Assembly (NCBI GenBank): GCA_020048915.1
Contig: JAIFLU010000109.1
Coordinates: 7,356-51,178, forward strand
Direction: 5' to 3'
From: Bacteroidota bacterium
GTDB lineage: Bacteria; Bacteroidota; Bacteroidia; Bacteroidales; JAAUTT01
DNA: 43,823 nt
The notes under the pieces are model-generated. The model saw nothing but the letters and a program-made list of their open reading frames with translations, was not told where the DNA came from and did no database searches. A program made the translations under genes and the position numbers. Positions 18,276-28,117 of this stretch are shown here, one piece after another (the first letter of the stretch is position 1; every line of letters begins with the position of its first letter).

Positions 18276-19004
18276 CTACCACTTGGAATTCAATATCTTC
18301 ACAGCTTCTATTAGTTGATATTCAGATCGGACGCTTCCAACATGGTTTTCACGAAAAATGGATTTTATTTTTACAGCATGCTCGGGATAAGCATTAATAA
18401 TACTTTTTCGGCGTGTTTTTATATATTTTATCGGTAAATCGCCGACCTGAAATAAAAAAAATGGCTCCTGGGTATAAACACTTAGCGAATAAGCTCCTCC
18501 TTTTGATCCAATTACTGCCTCTGAGCTAACTCCCACTTTTCTACTGGCAAATAATTTGACTTTCTCCGATGACAAAATTTCGAGATACCGAATAGCAGTA
18601 TCTTCTATTAAAGGAGATTTCATGGAAATTTTTTGAAATACCCTTAAATAATTCATATTTAAAGGAGTTAACGAAAAGCCCAATATAAGACTTGGATCAA
18701 CTGCAACCACATCTTTCCCATCAGCTAGCCAAATCAATTCACTTTTAACACAATCGAACTTAAGCCATCTGTTTTTAACAGTGTCACCATTGGTTAAGTA
18801 AACATTTCCATTTAACCAATTTTCAACCAAGAAAGGAGTTCCTTTGCCAATAGGCGATGGTTTATAAGGCTTCCCAATAAGAGGAGGGTTAAAATAACCG
18901 GAAGTACTGAATATTTCATCGTTTTGTGCATGTAGAATGCCAATACAAAAAAACATAAACACAAGAAAAACAATGTTTTGCCGGATATTATTATTTGATA
19001 TCAT
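18276..19004 (-). CDS. Hypothetical exported protein, last gene of the TonB-receptor operon
   Basis: 242 residues from the ATG at 19004. The frame stays open back to a TTG at 19052, but that start would overlap the upstream gene and put 16 extra residues before the signal peptide. The signal peptide ends near GILHAQ. The rest has beta-rich stretches (NGNVYLTNGDTVKNRWLKF) and a segment LFASRKVGVSS, with no family I recognise. It follows the MG2-like gene by 37 nt, so a shared role at the cell surface is likely but unproven. It is convergent with the hdr operon, 5 nt away. Confidence 0.72.
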   Translation of the reverse strand: MISNNNIRQNIVFLVFMFFCIGILHAQNDEIFSTSGYFNPPLIGKPYKPSPIGKGTPFLVENWLNGNVYLTNGDTVKNRWLKFDCVKSELIWLADGKDVVAVDPSLILGFSLTPLNMNYLRVFQKISMKSPLIEDTAIRYLEILSSEKVKLFASRKVGVSSEAVIGSKGGAYSLSVYTQEPFFLFQVGDLPIKYIKTRRKSIINAYPEHAVKIKSIFRENHVGSVRSEYQLIEAVKILNSKW

Positions 19005-19041
19005 TGTAATTATACTTATTTCTTTGAAATATTCTATTTTA

Positions 19042-21054
19042 TTAATCTTCAACCTCTATATTTCTATAAGATACAACCTTATCGCCCTTATTTGAAATAC
19101 CTTCTACCTTTATTAAATAAGAAGCTGCATAATCTGATGTATAAAACTCTACTTTTTCAGATCGATCGCCAGTAATTCTAATTTCGGGTTTCCAAAATAG
19201 TAATTGCCTGAAATCGGGTTCACGCGAATTATTATTGCTAATAGAATAATTTGGCAGGATTAAGCGTGGTACCTCATAATAATTTTCGGCCTTTAATCTT
19301 ATATTACTGGAATTCAGCGAAATATTTTTCCAGGCTTGATTTCGGGATGTTACAGATAATATTCCTGGTATTTTTAAGAAATCGACATACCATTTGGTAG
19401 AAACCAGATCAATTTTTCGAATATCTCTTGAACCAAGCGGTATTATCTGGTTGATATCGTCAATCATCACTCCGTCCAGCAGAATCATAGAATTACCTCT
19501 CAAATACTCTTTTTCCTGCATATCGAGTATTTCCATAGAATAATTATTATCATGCTTGCGAACTTTTAACATAGGCACAATTTCCCTTGAAATTTCCTGA
19601 AAATCTTTTAATTCGGTGTAATCAGCAGGGAATATCTGATAATTTGGTATTTGAATTAGTTGTGGGATAACAGACTTATATTTCAAAGGCTGAAAAAAAG
19701 AAGAAACCAATCCAAACGATTTCTGAACCCTGATTATATCTTGACTTCTATGTATATAACCGATCAACGAGGAATCGATTTTCCAGGTGGTTGGTTTAAA
19801 TACTTCTGAACAATTGAACTTTGAATCCAGTTCTATATAAAAAGGACCTGATTCATTTTCAGATAGGGCTACTTTAATAAATAAATCTTTACCGTTATAA
19901 TAATCGGATAGCTGAAATCGAAAATAACCTTCGGTATCCGAAATGGAATGCTGAAAATTAGAGACCGTGTCGGGCGAAGTGAGATAAAGACTATGATATG
20001 CAACACCGTACCCCTTTGGCTTTTCCAGCAATCTTCCTAATAACTCTGCAGTTTTATCTTCTGCAAGGAATAACGGTTTTCCATCTTCAGATTGAAACTT
20101 GACATTATTATCAAATCCATTTTTTTCGAAAGAAGCTGAAGATAACTTATTAGCTTCTTCTAATGTATTATTCTCTATAACTGAGAAAGAGATATCGGCA
20201 TATTGTAAACTTTTGTCACTTAAATTCAATTCAACAGATATTTTTTCTCTCTTCTTATATTTTAGCTGATTGGGAGTAATTTCAATTTTCGGGTTCTCGT
20301 TAATATTTAAAGGAATAATAACCTGCAAGACCTTATTATTACTATTATCCAAAATACTAAAACTATTCGTTTTCCCTTTAAATAGACTTTTATTAATTAA
20401 AAAGGTATCCTGCGATTGCTTTATTGTATTCAGATAAATGGTGTTATTGTCGCTTACAGCAGAAATAAATGACGGTTTTAAAGTATCGAAGTTAGCTATT
20501 GAAGAAACCACCTGATAAAATTCTCCAACAGAGCGATAATTAATATGAAAGCCGTTTTCAACAGTATTCTCCTTTTGAAGGGGTTGAGAAGATGATGTTA
20601 CCAAATTAAAAAGGTCGTTATCGAAGCGGTTAACAACCATAATCTGATCGTGAAATAATATATCAGGGGACCCATTACGCATAAAGTTCGTATAAGCCAT
20701 CACCTGATAATAACCTGAAGTAAGTGTATCCGAAAGATTTACAAAACCATTTGCCCTGCCATTCCGGATTTTAATCTGCGATTTACCTATCACAGTACCG
20801 GTTTGATTTCGAACCACAACATATCCTATACTAGGATAAGAAACCAGGGTTTTAGTCTGGGTATCGAACAAAAACAAGCTATACATAATGTTTTCGCCTG
20901 CTACGTATAATTTCCTGTCGGTATTCACCAAAACTCTTTCGGTGATAGCGGCTGTTTTAATAACCCCTTCTTCATCAAAAGGAAAACCAAATGCTTTGAC
21001 TGGGGTGATGAATACTATAAAAAAGAATATCAGGATAAATAAAAATCTACTCAT
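19042..21054 (-). CDS. Exported MG2-like protein with TonB-plug-like segment
   Basis: 670 residues with an N-terminal signal peptide ending near VKAFG. Residues about 38-135 look like a macroglobulin MG2 domain (NTDRKLYVAGENIMYSLFLF, SGYYQVMAYTNFM). The middle contains further beta domains. Near residues 530-600 the text SMILLDGVMIDDINQIIPL followed by GSRDIRKIDLVST resembles a TonB-dependent receptor plug without a barrel. There is no thioester motif as in alpha-2-macroglobulins. It lies 14 nt after the DUF4249 gene. Such proteins accompany TonB receptors in Bacteroidota; a partner role in substrate handling at the outer membrane is inferred. Confidence 0.78.
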   Translation of the reverse strand: MSRFLFILIFFFIVFITPVKAFGFPFDEEGVIKTAAITERVLVNTDRKLYVAGENIMYSLFLFDTQTKTLVSYPSIGYVVVRNQTGTVIGKSQIKIRNGRANGFVNLSDTLTSGYYQVMAYTNFMRNGSPDILFHDQIMVVNRFDNDLFNLVTSSSQPLQKENTVENGFHINYRSVGEFYQVVSSIANFDTLKPSFISAVSDNNTIYLNTIKQSQDTFLINKSLFKGKTNSFSILDNSNNKVLQVIIPLNINENPKIEITPNQLKYKKREKISVELNLSDKSLQYADISFSVIENNTLEEANKLSSASFEKNGFDNNVKFQSEDGKPLFLAEDKTAELLGRLLEKPKGYGVAYHSLYLTSPDTVSNFQHSISDTEGYFRFQLSDYYNGKDLFIKVALSENESGPFYIELDSKFNCSEVFKPTTWKIDSSLIGYIHRSQDIIRVQKSFGLVSSFFQPLKYKSVIPQLIQIPNYQIFPADYTELKDFQEISREIVPMLKVRKHDNNYSMEILDMQEKEYLRGNSMILLDGVMIDDINQIIPLGSRDIRKIDLVSTKWYVDFLKIPGILSVTSRNQAWKNISLNSSNIRLKAENYYEVPRLILPNYSISNNNSREPDFRQLLFWKPEIRITGDRSEKVEFYTSDYAASYLIKVEGISNKGDKVVSYRNIEVED

Positions 21055-21068
21055 AAGTCATTATTTTT

Positions 21069-22112
21069 TTAATACCAAAATGCAGGCGGATTGTTAATAA
21101 CTTCGCCTACTTCAGTAAACCCAGGAAAATCATCTCTTTGAATAAGGGATACTTTTCTTTTCATCTCATAGCGATAATAGTATTTTTCAGAACTTGATAC
21201 TTCAAAAAGACCCAATACCATTTTATCGGAGTTGGTAGTACACTTTATATTTCCAATTAATTGTGAAGGAGAAGGATCAAAAATTTTCCCTGAAGCCGTT
21301 AGCTGATTATTTAAGTCCTCATAGAATTTATGCGCTTCAGCCGAAAGGTTATATTTATTAATTATTAATAAGAATGCAGCAATGTTTAAATTAGGTCTTT
21401 CGTCATAGGTGAAAATATTGGTTGAGAAAAAATTAATATTGTGCTTTTTCACAACCCCTATACTTTTATCAAATTTTGTTTTGGTAACATTTAAATTAGT
21501 GTTCGGATTAAATGTTTTCCAACAATATACGATTGGTGGTGGAAGTCCTGGTAATGTATAATAATATAATACCGTAACCGTTAACTCGTATCTGCATTTT
21601 GGCACCTCAGAAGTTCCGGAACTTAAATCAACAAATGTTTCTATTCCATCCTGTGAAACATAAAAATAATCACCATAATCATTTTGCGACATAATCTCTT
21701 TAGTAAGATAATTCCCATAAATACTATCCTGCTTAAAAGATTTTGACAACTGCTGCGGAGTGGATTCGTATTTCAACCCATCGGCAGTAGTAACAGTTAG
21801 TGTATAGGTTCGTTCAGGTTGAGCATAAAGATTATCATTCTTAAAAACACCCGAACTGGTATGAAATAATTCAAATTCGGCACCTCGATCGTCGTGAATT
21901 TTAACAATCGCTTTTTCAATTGGTTGGCGGTTATCGGTCGAATCAAAAGAAACAGCTCTGCTCACTCTCACTGAAACCTGACCCGGATTATTTGTCATTA
22001 TGCCTTGAATAACGATTGCTGTATTCGTGTTATTAATTTCTGGTTCATAAATCTCTTTACAGCCCCAGAAAATTGGAAAAATGAGTAATAAAAAATATTT
22101 TGATTTTGTCAT
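21069..22112 (-). CDS. DUF4249 outer-membrane lipoprotein
   Basis: 347 residues. Signal with lipobox FWGC, so lipidation at about Cys17. After it comes the DUF4249 opening (YEPEINNTNTAIVIQGIMTN) and a beta-sandwich with VRVSRAVSFDS, then KAIVKIHDDRGAEFEL. DUF4249 proteins are typically encoded next to a TonB-dependent receptor and are thought to be surface lipoproteins serving it, similar in genetic position to SusD, though unrelated to SusD in sequence. It is 47 nt downstream of the receptor gene and 14 nt upstream of the MG2-like gene. The substrate is unknown. Confidence 0.88.
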   Translation of the reverse strand: MTKSKYFLLLIFPIFWGCKEIYEPEINNTNTAIVIQGIMTNNPGQVSVRVSRAVSFDSTDNRQPIEKAIVKIHDDRGAEFELFHTSSGVFKNDNLYAQPERTYTLTVTTADGLKYESTPQQLSKSFKQDSIYGNYLTKEIMSQNDYGDYFYVSQDGIETFVDLSSGTSEVPKCRYELTVTVLYYYTLPGLPPPIVYCWKTFNPNTNLNVTKTKFDKSIGVVKKHNINFFSTNIFTYDERPNLNIAAFLLIINKYNLSAEAHKFYEDLNNQLTASGKIFDPSPSQLIGNIKCTTNSDKMVLGLFEVSSSEKYYYRYEMKRKVSLIQRDDFPGFTEVGEVINNPPAFWY

Positions 22113-22159
22113 AATTAAAATTTTTATGCACCGACAGCTTATATCTTCAAATAAAAAAA

Positions 22160-24865
22160 TTAGAAAGTAAAATTATAGGTAAGTGTTGGGAATGGCTGGC
22201 CTATTATATAAAGCTTATACATGCTGTATGTTTTAAAATTATTCACTAGTGTAGCAGGCTGTTTCTGATAGAAAGCAGAAAAAGCATTATCGCGTCCATA
22301 AAGATTGACAATGGAGAGTGTCCAGCTACCCTTCCATTTTTTCTTTATTTTCAGACTCTCATCCAGCGTAATTGAAACATCTAACCTATGGTAATCCGGT
22401 AAACGATATTTATTGCGGTCGGAGTAGTAAATCAACTGATTGTTGCCAAAATAATATTTCATTTCGGGAAGAGTAACAGGTCGACCGGAATTGTAAACAA
22501 ATGTAGCAGAAAATCTCCAGCGGCGGGAAATATGGTAATTGGCCAACGCTATAAAATTATGAGGTTTATCAAAGTCTGATGGAAAAAATTTATTCTCAGT
22601 TATCTGCTCCTCCGAAAAGGTACTGGTAGTTTGCCGAATTGCCTTTGAGAAAGTATAGCTTGCCCAACCGGTTAAACGGCCGGTACTTTTCTTTACATAC
22701 AATTCTATTCCATAATTATATCCAATTGCCGGAATAACATCTGTTTCAATTGTTTCATTCAACAAAAGCTTTGAGCCCTGCTTATATTCCATAACATTGT
22801 TAAGTTGTTTAAAATATACTTCGACAGAGGCTTCGAGTGCCTGTTTAGTATAATTTCGGTAATAACCAAGTGCAATTTGATTACAAATGAGCGGAGAAAT
22901 ATTGTTATCGCTAAGTTTCCAAACATCCGTAGGAGCCATAACTGAGGTATTGGAGATCAGATTCATGTATTGATGAATCTTTGAATAACTGGCTTTTATC
23001 GAACTTTCTGCGTTAAGTTTATAAATGGCCGAAATTCTGGGCTCAATTCCATTATGAGAAAATATTATTTCATCTTTTTTATAGATCCGAACTTCATTCA
23101 AATTATCCGCAAGTCTTGGCATATTTGGAGAGTATTCCCGGGTTGAATAGGGCCCCAAAAACAGATATTTGGTAAAACGAAGGCCAGCTTCTACCGAGAA
23201 CTTATCGCTAAAATTATAATTGTCAGAAATATAGCCCGAAAGCTCCATTCCCTTCTCGTTCTGCACTTTTTTAGAAATAATCAGCGACTCAATCGATCCG
23301 GGGTTAAGTTCACCAGGATTATTCGAATACTGAATAGCATTCACACCAATATCGATTGAATTCCTTTGAGACATCGACCATGCAAAATTCCACCGAACAC
23401 AATCGTAAATTATGCCCATATCAATTTTCGATTTGTCAACTGGTTTATCAAGGTCTTCTTCCACTAATAAATTATAGGTACTTCTTCCAGCCATCAGTGT
23501 TGTAGAAATATTACTGTTAAAAACATGGCTCCAACGACCTCCTCCCATCAAATTTCCGTATTTATAATTTGTGGTGCTTCCTAATTGAAAATTATCGTTG
23601 CTTAAATATCCAAAGAACGAAATTCGATTGGATACATTGGGCGAAATTGTAAGCATGGCATTTAAATCGCTGAATCCGGCTGAACTATTTCGAAGGTCAG
23701 CATCGGGCATTTTTTTCAGCAACCAGTCAGAATAAGAACTACGCCCACCCAATGTGAGGATAACCTTCTTTTTAAACAAGGGAAGTTTTAAACTTAGTCT
23801 GCTATTAATCAAGCCAATTCCTCCTTTAGCAGAGAATTTTTCCGATTGGGCTCCTCCCATTTTTATATCCAAAACTGAGGAAGCTCTTTCTCCATATTGT
23901 GAGGGTATTCCAGCTTTTAATAAGGTAACGCTCGATACCTCATCAGGATTCACCACAGATATTAAGCCAAAAACATGGGATGGATTAAATACAGGTAAAT
24001 CTTCCATTAAAACCAGGTTTTGATCAGCACTACCTCCACGAACATTAAATCCGGTGCCAAATTCTCCGGCCGATTGAACACCCGGCATCAGAGTAACGCT
24101 TTTGATAATGTCAGTTTCGCCCATAGAAACCGGTAATTCTTTAATTGCTTTGGCATCAATTTTCACCATGCTCATTTGGTTGCGCATAACACCGTTTTGA
24201 GCCATTTCAGCAAGTACAACTACTTCATCCAGGTTAATACTCTTCTCGTATAGCTCGAGGGTTAATTTTCCCTGGCTAAACACTTTAATTTTAGATAAAC
24301 CTGATTCGTAACCAAAATACTTCAATACCAATTCATGCTCGCCTACCGGGAGAGTTAGTTTAAATTTTCCATCTTGATCAGTAGTGACCGCAATCTTTAA
24401 TTTCTCTTCGTTAATAACTGCGCCAACAAGAGGTTCTCCTGTTTTTCCGTCGATTAGCTCCCCATCGATAGTAGCGTTTGAAAAACGTCCATAATCTAAG
24501 GGATTTCCAATAGATATATATTCCTGATAATTTGTTTTTTGAGAGGAGGAAGATGCTGATTCGAGTGGAATTAAGATAAAAGAAGCGGAATTAATTTTCA
24601 CAAACGAATATCCTGATATTTTTTGAATCCGCTCAATTGCCAATTCAAAAGGCAATTGAACAACCGATTTGGGAACGCGGCGATTGTTCAGCCTTTCGGT
24701 ATCATAAAAAAACTTTACATTGAATTTGGTTTCCAATGTTATAATAGCATTTTCAAACGAAAGAGAGGAAAGAGTATCGGTTTTGGTTGAATTATTATCT
24801 TGCCCTGAAACGGAACTCTGAGACAAAAAAACAAGTACTATTATAATAGAATAGAAATATTTCAT
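22160..24865 (-). CDS. TonB-dependent receptor with STN and carboxypeptidase-like domains
   Basis: 901 residues. Signal peptide to about residue 21. An STN (secretin/TonB N-terminal) domain spans about residues 30-98. A carboxypeptidase-regulatory-like domain follows (IDGELIDGKTGEPLVGAVI, about 125-215). The plug runs about 225-340 and includes GFNVRGGSADQNLVLMEDL, and the 22-strand barrel continues to the end, closing with YNFTF. The STN domain often goes with FecR/ECF signalling, but no fecR is near; the ECF gene at 2706 is about 20 kb away. It heads a four-gene operon with DUF4249, MG2-like and hypothetical genes. The cargo cannot be deduced; nearby genes offer no glycoside hydrolase or siderophore clue. 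Confidence 0.95.
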   Translation of the reverse strand: MKYFYSIIIVLVFLSQSSVSGQDNNSTKTDTLSSLSFENAIITLETKFNVKFFYDTERLNNRRVPKSVVQLPFELAIERIQKISGYSFVKINSASFILIPLESASSSSQKTNYQEYISIGNPLDYGRFSNATIDGELIDGKTGEPLVGAVINEEKLKIAVTTDQDGKFKLTLPVGEHELVLKYFGYESGLSKIKVFSQGKLTLELYEKSINLDEVVVLAEMAQNGVMRNQMSMVKIDAKAIKELPVSMGETDIIKSVTLMPGVQSAGEFGTGFNVRGGSADQNLVLMEDLPVFNPSHVFGLISVVNPDEVSSVTLLKAGIPSQYGERASSVLDIKMGGAQSEKFSAKGGIGLINSRLSLKLPLFKKKVILTLGGRSSYSDWLLKKMPDADLRNSSAGFSDLNAMLTISPNVSNRISFFGYLSNDNFQLGSTTNYKYGNLMGGGRWSHVFNSNISTTLMAGRSTYNLLVEEDLDKPVDKSKIDMGIIYDCVRWNFAWSMSQRNSIDIGVNAIQYSNNPGELNPGSIESLIISKKVQNEKGMELSGYISDNYNFSDKFSVEAGLRFTKYLFLGPYSTREYSPNMPRLADNLNEVRIYKKDEIIFSHNGIEPRISAIYKLNAESSIKASYSKIHQYMNLISNTSVMAPTDVWKLSDNNISPLICNQIALGYYRNYTKQALEASVEVYFKQLNNVMEYKQGSKLLLNETIETDVIPAIGYNYGIELYVKKSTGRLTGWASYTFSKAIRQTTSTFSEEQITENKFFPSDFDKPHNFIALANYHISRRWRFSATFVYNSGRPVTLPEMKYYFGNNQLIYYSDRNKYRLPDYHRLDVSITLDESLKIKKKWKGSWTLSIVNLYGRDNAFSAFYQKQPATLVNNFKTYSMYKLYIIGQPFPTLTYNFTF

Positions 24866-25036
24866 TACGTAATTAGTTGATCGTTAGTTGATTTATTAAA
24901 AAAATGAATCAATTTAAAAAAACATAATGTTACAAAAACCCTACAAATAAGGGATAAAGAACAAGAGAAAAATTCAAGCTAAATCTATTTATAATTCATA
25001 TAGATAATACCATACAGAAGAACTTTAAAACATGTA

Positions 25037-28000
25037 TTAATACTCCCAACTTGCTCTAATTAGGCTTCCTTGTTCTTCGTGGTTTACAATACGCAAATGG
25101 GCCTCGATTTCCTGTTGCATTTCTTCCACATGAGATATGACACCAACAATACGATTTTCCTTGCGCAGTGATTTTAACGTATCAAAAACTATATCGAGCG
25201 ATTCTTTGTCCAACGAACCAAAACCCTCATCGAGGAAGAAAAAATTTTGGTTTGATTCGGTAATTTTTTTGATATTATCTGCTAATGCCAAGGCCAGTGA
25301 TAAGGCTGCCTGAAAAGTTTGCCCGCCCGATAAGGTTTTTACGTTTCGAACCTTGCCCCCATTCATAAAATCTCGTACCTGAAAATTATTCTCGCCCGTA
25401 ACCTCGAGGCTTAATTTTTGCCGGGTAAGTTTATAAAATCGTTCGTTTGCTGCATGGCAAAGTTCCTGCAGATATACCGATGAAATATAATTTACAAAAC
25501 CACTTCCTTTAAAAAGCTGCTTTAAAGTTTTAATATCCTCGGCCCGCAATTGAAGTGAAGTAAATTGACTTCTCAGGTTCAATTGGGTTTCCAGGTTTAT
25601 TTTCAACGATTTTAGTTCGCTTTCGAGCTTGCCCTGCTGTTGGTTTTTAAGATTTACCTCCTCTGTAATTTGGCTAATCAAAGTTAAAAGCTCAAGATGT
25701 TGCTCCTGATTATATTGCTGCTCCCCTATTTCGGAAATAAGCCCCGCCTGTTGTTTTTCAGAAAAATCCAGTGATTGGTTAAAATCAAAAACCCTCTTTT
25801 TCTCTTTTTCAACATCAAGGTGTTGGGAAAGAACTTTTTCTACATCCGAAATCGAAGCATACGCTGATTGGTTTAACTGATCCTGAATTTTAAGTGCAAT
25901 TTTATTCTGTGACTCACTCTCCTGCAATAAAACCTTTCGATTAGCATCCAGTCTCCCGGTAATAGTATCGGCTTCTTTCCTGAGAATCCCAATTTTGTTA
26001 GTAGTCGTTTCATAAATGGATTCAATTTCTCTATATCTTTTCAGGCAAGAAACTTTTAGCATTTCAATTTCTTCAATTGTTTTATTCTCAAATTCCTGAA
26101 TAGTAAATTGTTTAATTTGACTGGTAAAAGTTCGCACATCTGCAATATTGGCAGTTACATGATGCCTTAATTCTTCAATAGCTTTATTAAACTTCTCTTT
26201 GCTTTGGTTTCCCTCCTCAACTTGCTGGTTCATTTTCTCCAATTCTACCTCCTTCTGCTTTATTTGAAGCAACAATTGATCTGCTTTTGTAAACTCTTCT
26301 AAAACGTATGTTTCTTCCTTATAAGAATCCCAGGCGAATGCTTTTTGATGTTCGGAAATTTTACCAGCCTGTTCCTTTTGTCGCAGCAACACCTTTTGAA
26401 GGAGTTCACTTTTCAGATGGTATTTTGTTTCAATTTCGGAAAGCCGCTTCTGGTCTTGTTCAATTGCGTTTATTTCTTTTTCATAAACTGATTTTTGTAA
26501 TCGCAAATTCTCAATGGCCTGGGAAACATTTTGCGCATTTAACGGCTGAGGATGTGTTAATGCGCCACATAATGGACAAGGTTTACCCTCCGCAAGATTT
26601 GTAGCATATTCGCCAAGCTTCGCTTGAATAGCCAGATGCTCCAAATCAATAGATAGATTTTCGATAAGGTGCTTTATATGGAGCTTTTTTTCTTCAAGTA
26701 TTGTCGCTATCACTGCCGAATCTTCCGAAGGAAGTATATTTACAAAGCATTCATTTTCCAAAAGTTGGGATTTTTGGGACTCTATTTCACGCAAATCGTT
26801 TTTGATAGAATCGCTTTCAAGGGTAATATCCTTATTGGTCGATAAAAGCAGCTTATTTACTGTATACCAGTCTTTAACCTGCGACAGAACCGCCATATCA
26901 GGATATTGGCTTTTTAATGCTTTGATAGAAGATGTTAATCCTTCCTGTAATTGTTTTAGTTGAAAAACTCTTTCAACAGTTTCATGGTAGATTTTTTCGC
27001 CATTCGTGATTCGTTCATTTAATATCTTACCAGCTTTATCAAGTTCATGGAGTTTCTTAATTTTATCAAGCTCCTCGGCTTGGAGGTTAAGTATTTCCCT
27101 TCCCTCATAATCATGTTTAAGAGTCTCAAACAACTTTTCCAATTCGGCCAGTTGCTGCCGGGTTTCATTCAGTATAGAATTATCTTTAGAAATGCTCTGT
27201 TCAAACAGCTTTATTTTATTGGAAATTTCTTTTGCCGACTCAAGTATACTTTCAAAATTTAAGCGGCAATATTCATATTCTTTAATGTTTTTATCTAAAA
27301 GTATAAACGCTGGTTCCTGCGCTTTTAGCTGGGATATCGTTTGATTTAATTCCGAGATCCTAATTGTTAGTTCCTTAATTTTTCTGATTTTACCTTCCTG
27401 CTCCTGATGTAATAAAAGATCCTGTGCTTTAAATTCTATTTCTTTTTTTAATATTTCAATTGCATTTTCTGTACCGGCTATTTGTTCCTGGCTTAATTCG
27501 CCCAGTTGCTTTAGCTGGCCTTCCAAATTCTGAAGTTGTTGGTTGTTTTTTGTTTCGAGCGAAACCACTTTATAAAACAATTCATATTTATCGAGATTGA
27601 ACAATTCCTTCATCATTTGAGTGCGCTCTGTTTTTCCCAGTTGAAGGAATTCCTGAAATTTCCCCTGTGGGATAATGATTGTTCGCTTGAAATTCTCGTA
27701 GCTCAATCCTATGATGGTTTCCAAAGATTCCACTTCGATAGGTTGCCATTCATTGTTTACTTTTTTATAGGCGGCCCGGTCGAGCGATTTAACATCTTCG
27801 AATTGTTTGCTGTTTCGTCGGCTTTTCACCGTTGCCATGTATTCGGTATCCGCCTTTCCGGTTTTGAAGATAAATTCGATGAGCAACTCGTTCGATTTTA
27901 AATTCATCATATTATAGTTCCGGTTATCGCCCGAAAGATTTAACCGGTCTGTTTTACCGTAGAGCGCATAGGTAATTGCTTCTAAAATAGTAGATTTGCC

Positions 28001-28117
28001 ACTCCCAACCGTTCCGAAAATACCAAATATGCTGGCTTCTGTTAACCTGGTAAAATCAATTGACTGTTTTTCCTGATAGGAATAAATGCCTTGTAGGGCT
28101 AAATGAATGGGGATCAT
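25037..28117 (-). CDS. sbcC: Exonuclease subunit SbcC (SMC-like ATPase)
   Basis: 1026 residues, normal for SbcC. Walker A GTVGSGKS is at residues 35-42, the ABC signature is LSGGQTFQAALSLA, and Walker B is NFFFLDEGFGSLD near the C-terminus. Long coiled coils flank the zinc hook CPLC (Cys514 and Cys517), where two SbcC molecules join. With SbcD it forms an SbcCD (Mre11-Rad50 type) nuclease that cleaves hairpins and protein-blocked DNA ends. The start ATG overlaps the stop of sbcD by 4 nt (ATGA), indicating coupled translation. It is the last gene of the exonuclease/sbcD/sbcC unit. Confidence 0.97.
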   Translation of the reverse strand: MIPIHLALQGIYSYQEKQSIDFTRLTEASIFGIFGTVGSGKSTILEAITYALYGKTDRLNLSGDNRNYNMMNLKSNELLIEFIFKTGKADTEYMATVKSRRNSKQFEDVKSLDRAAYKKVNNEWQPIEVESLETIIGLSYENFKRTIIIPQGKFQEFLQLGKTERTQMMKELFNLDKYELFYKVVSLETKNNQQLQNLEGQLKQLGELSQEQIAGTENAIEILKKEIEFKAQDLLLHQEQEGKIRKIKELTIRISELNQTISQLKAQEPAFILLDKNIKEYEYCRLNFESILESAKEISNKIKLFEQSISKDNSILNETRQQLAELEKLFETLKHDYEGREILNLQAEELDKIKKLHELDKAGKILNERITNGEKIYHETVERVFQLKQLQEGLTSSIKALKSQYPDMAVLSQVKDWYTVNKLLLSTNKDITLESDSIKNDLREIESQKSQLLENECFVNILPSEDSAVIATILEEKKLHIKHLIENLSIDLEHLAIQAKLGEYATNLAEGKPCPLCGALTHPQPLNAQNVSQAIENLRLQKSVYEKEINAIEQDQKRLSEIETKYHLKSELLQKVLLRQKEQAGKISEHQKAFAWDSYKEETYVLEEFTKADQLLLQIKQKEVELEKMNQQVEEGNQSKEKFNKAIEELRHHVTANIADVRTFTSQIKQFTIQEFENKTIEEIEMLKVSCLKRYREIESIYETTTNKIGILRKEADTITGRLDANRKVLLQESESQNKIALKIQDQLNQSAYASISDVEKVLSQHLDVEKEKKRVFDFNQSLDFSEKQQAGLISEIGEQQYNQEQHLELLTLISQITEEVNLKNQQQGKLESELKSLKINLETQLNLRSQFTSLQLRAEDIKTLKQLFKGSGFVNYISSVYLQELCHAANERFYKLTRQKLSLEVTGENNFQVRDFMNGGKVRNVKTLSGGQTFQAALSLALALADNIKKITESNQNFFFLDEGFGSLDKESLDIVFDTLKSLRKENRIVGVISHVEEMQQEIEAHLRIVNHEEQGSLIRASWEY

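Noticed and set aside
19005..19052. 16-residue extension of the last TonB-operon gene from a TTG
   Set aside because: It would overlap the upstream stop and put a charged segment before a clear signal peptide that starts at the ATG at 19004.
24866..25036. Promoter of the TonB-receptor operon
   Set aside because: The region is AT-rich and should hold the promoter, but no TTTG/TAnnTTTG pair with acceptable spacing could be found.
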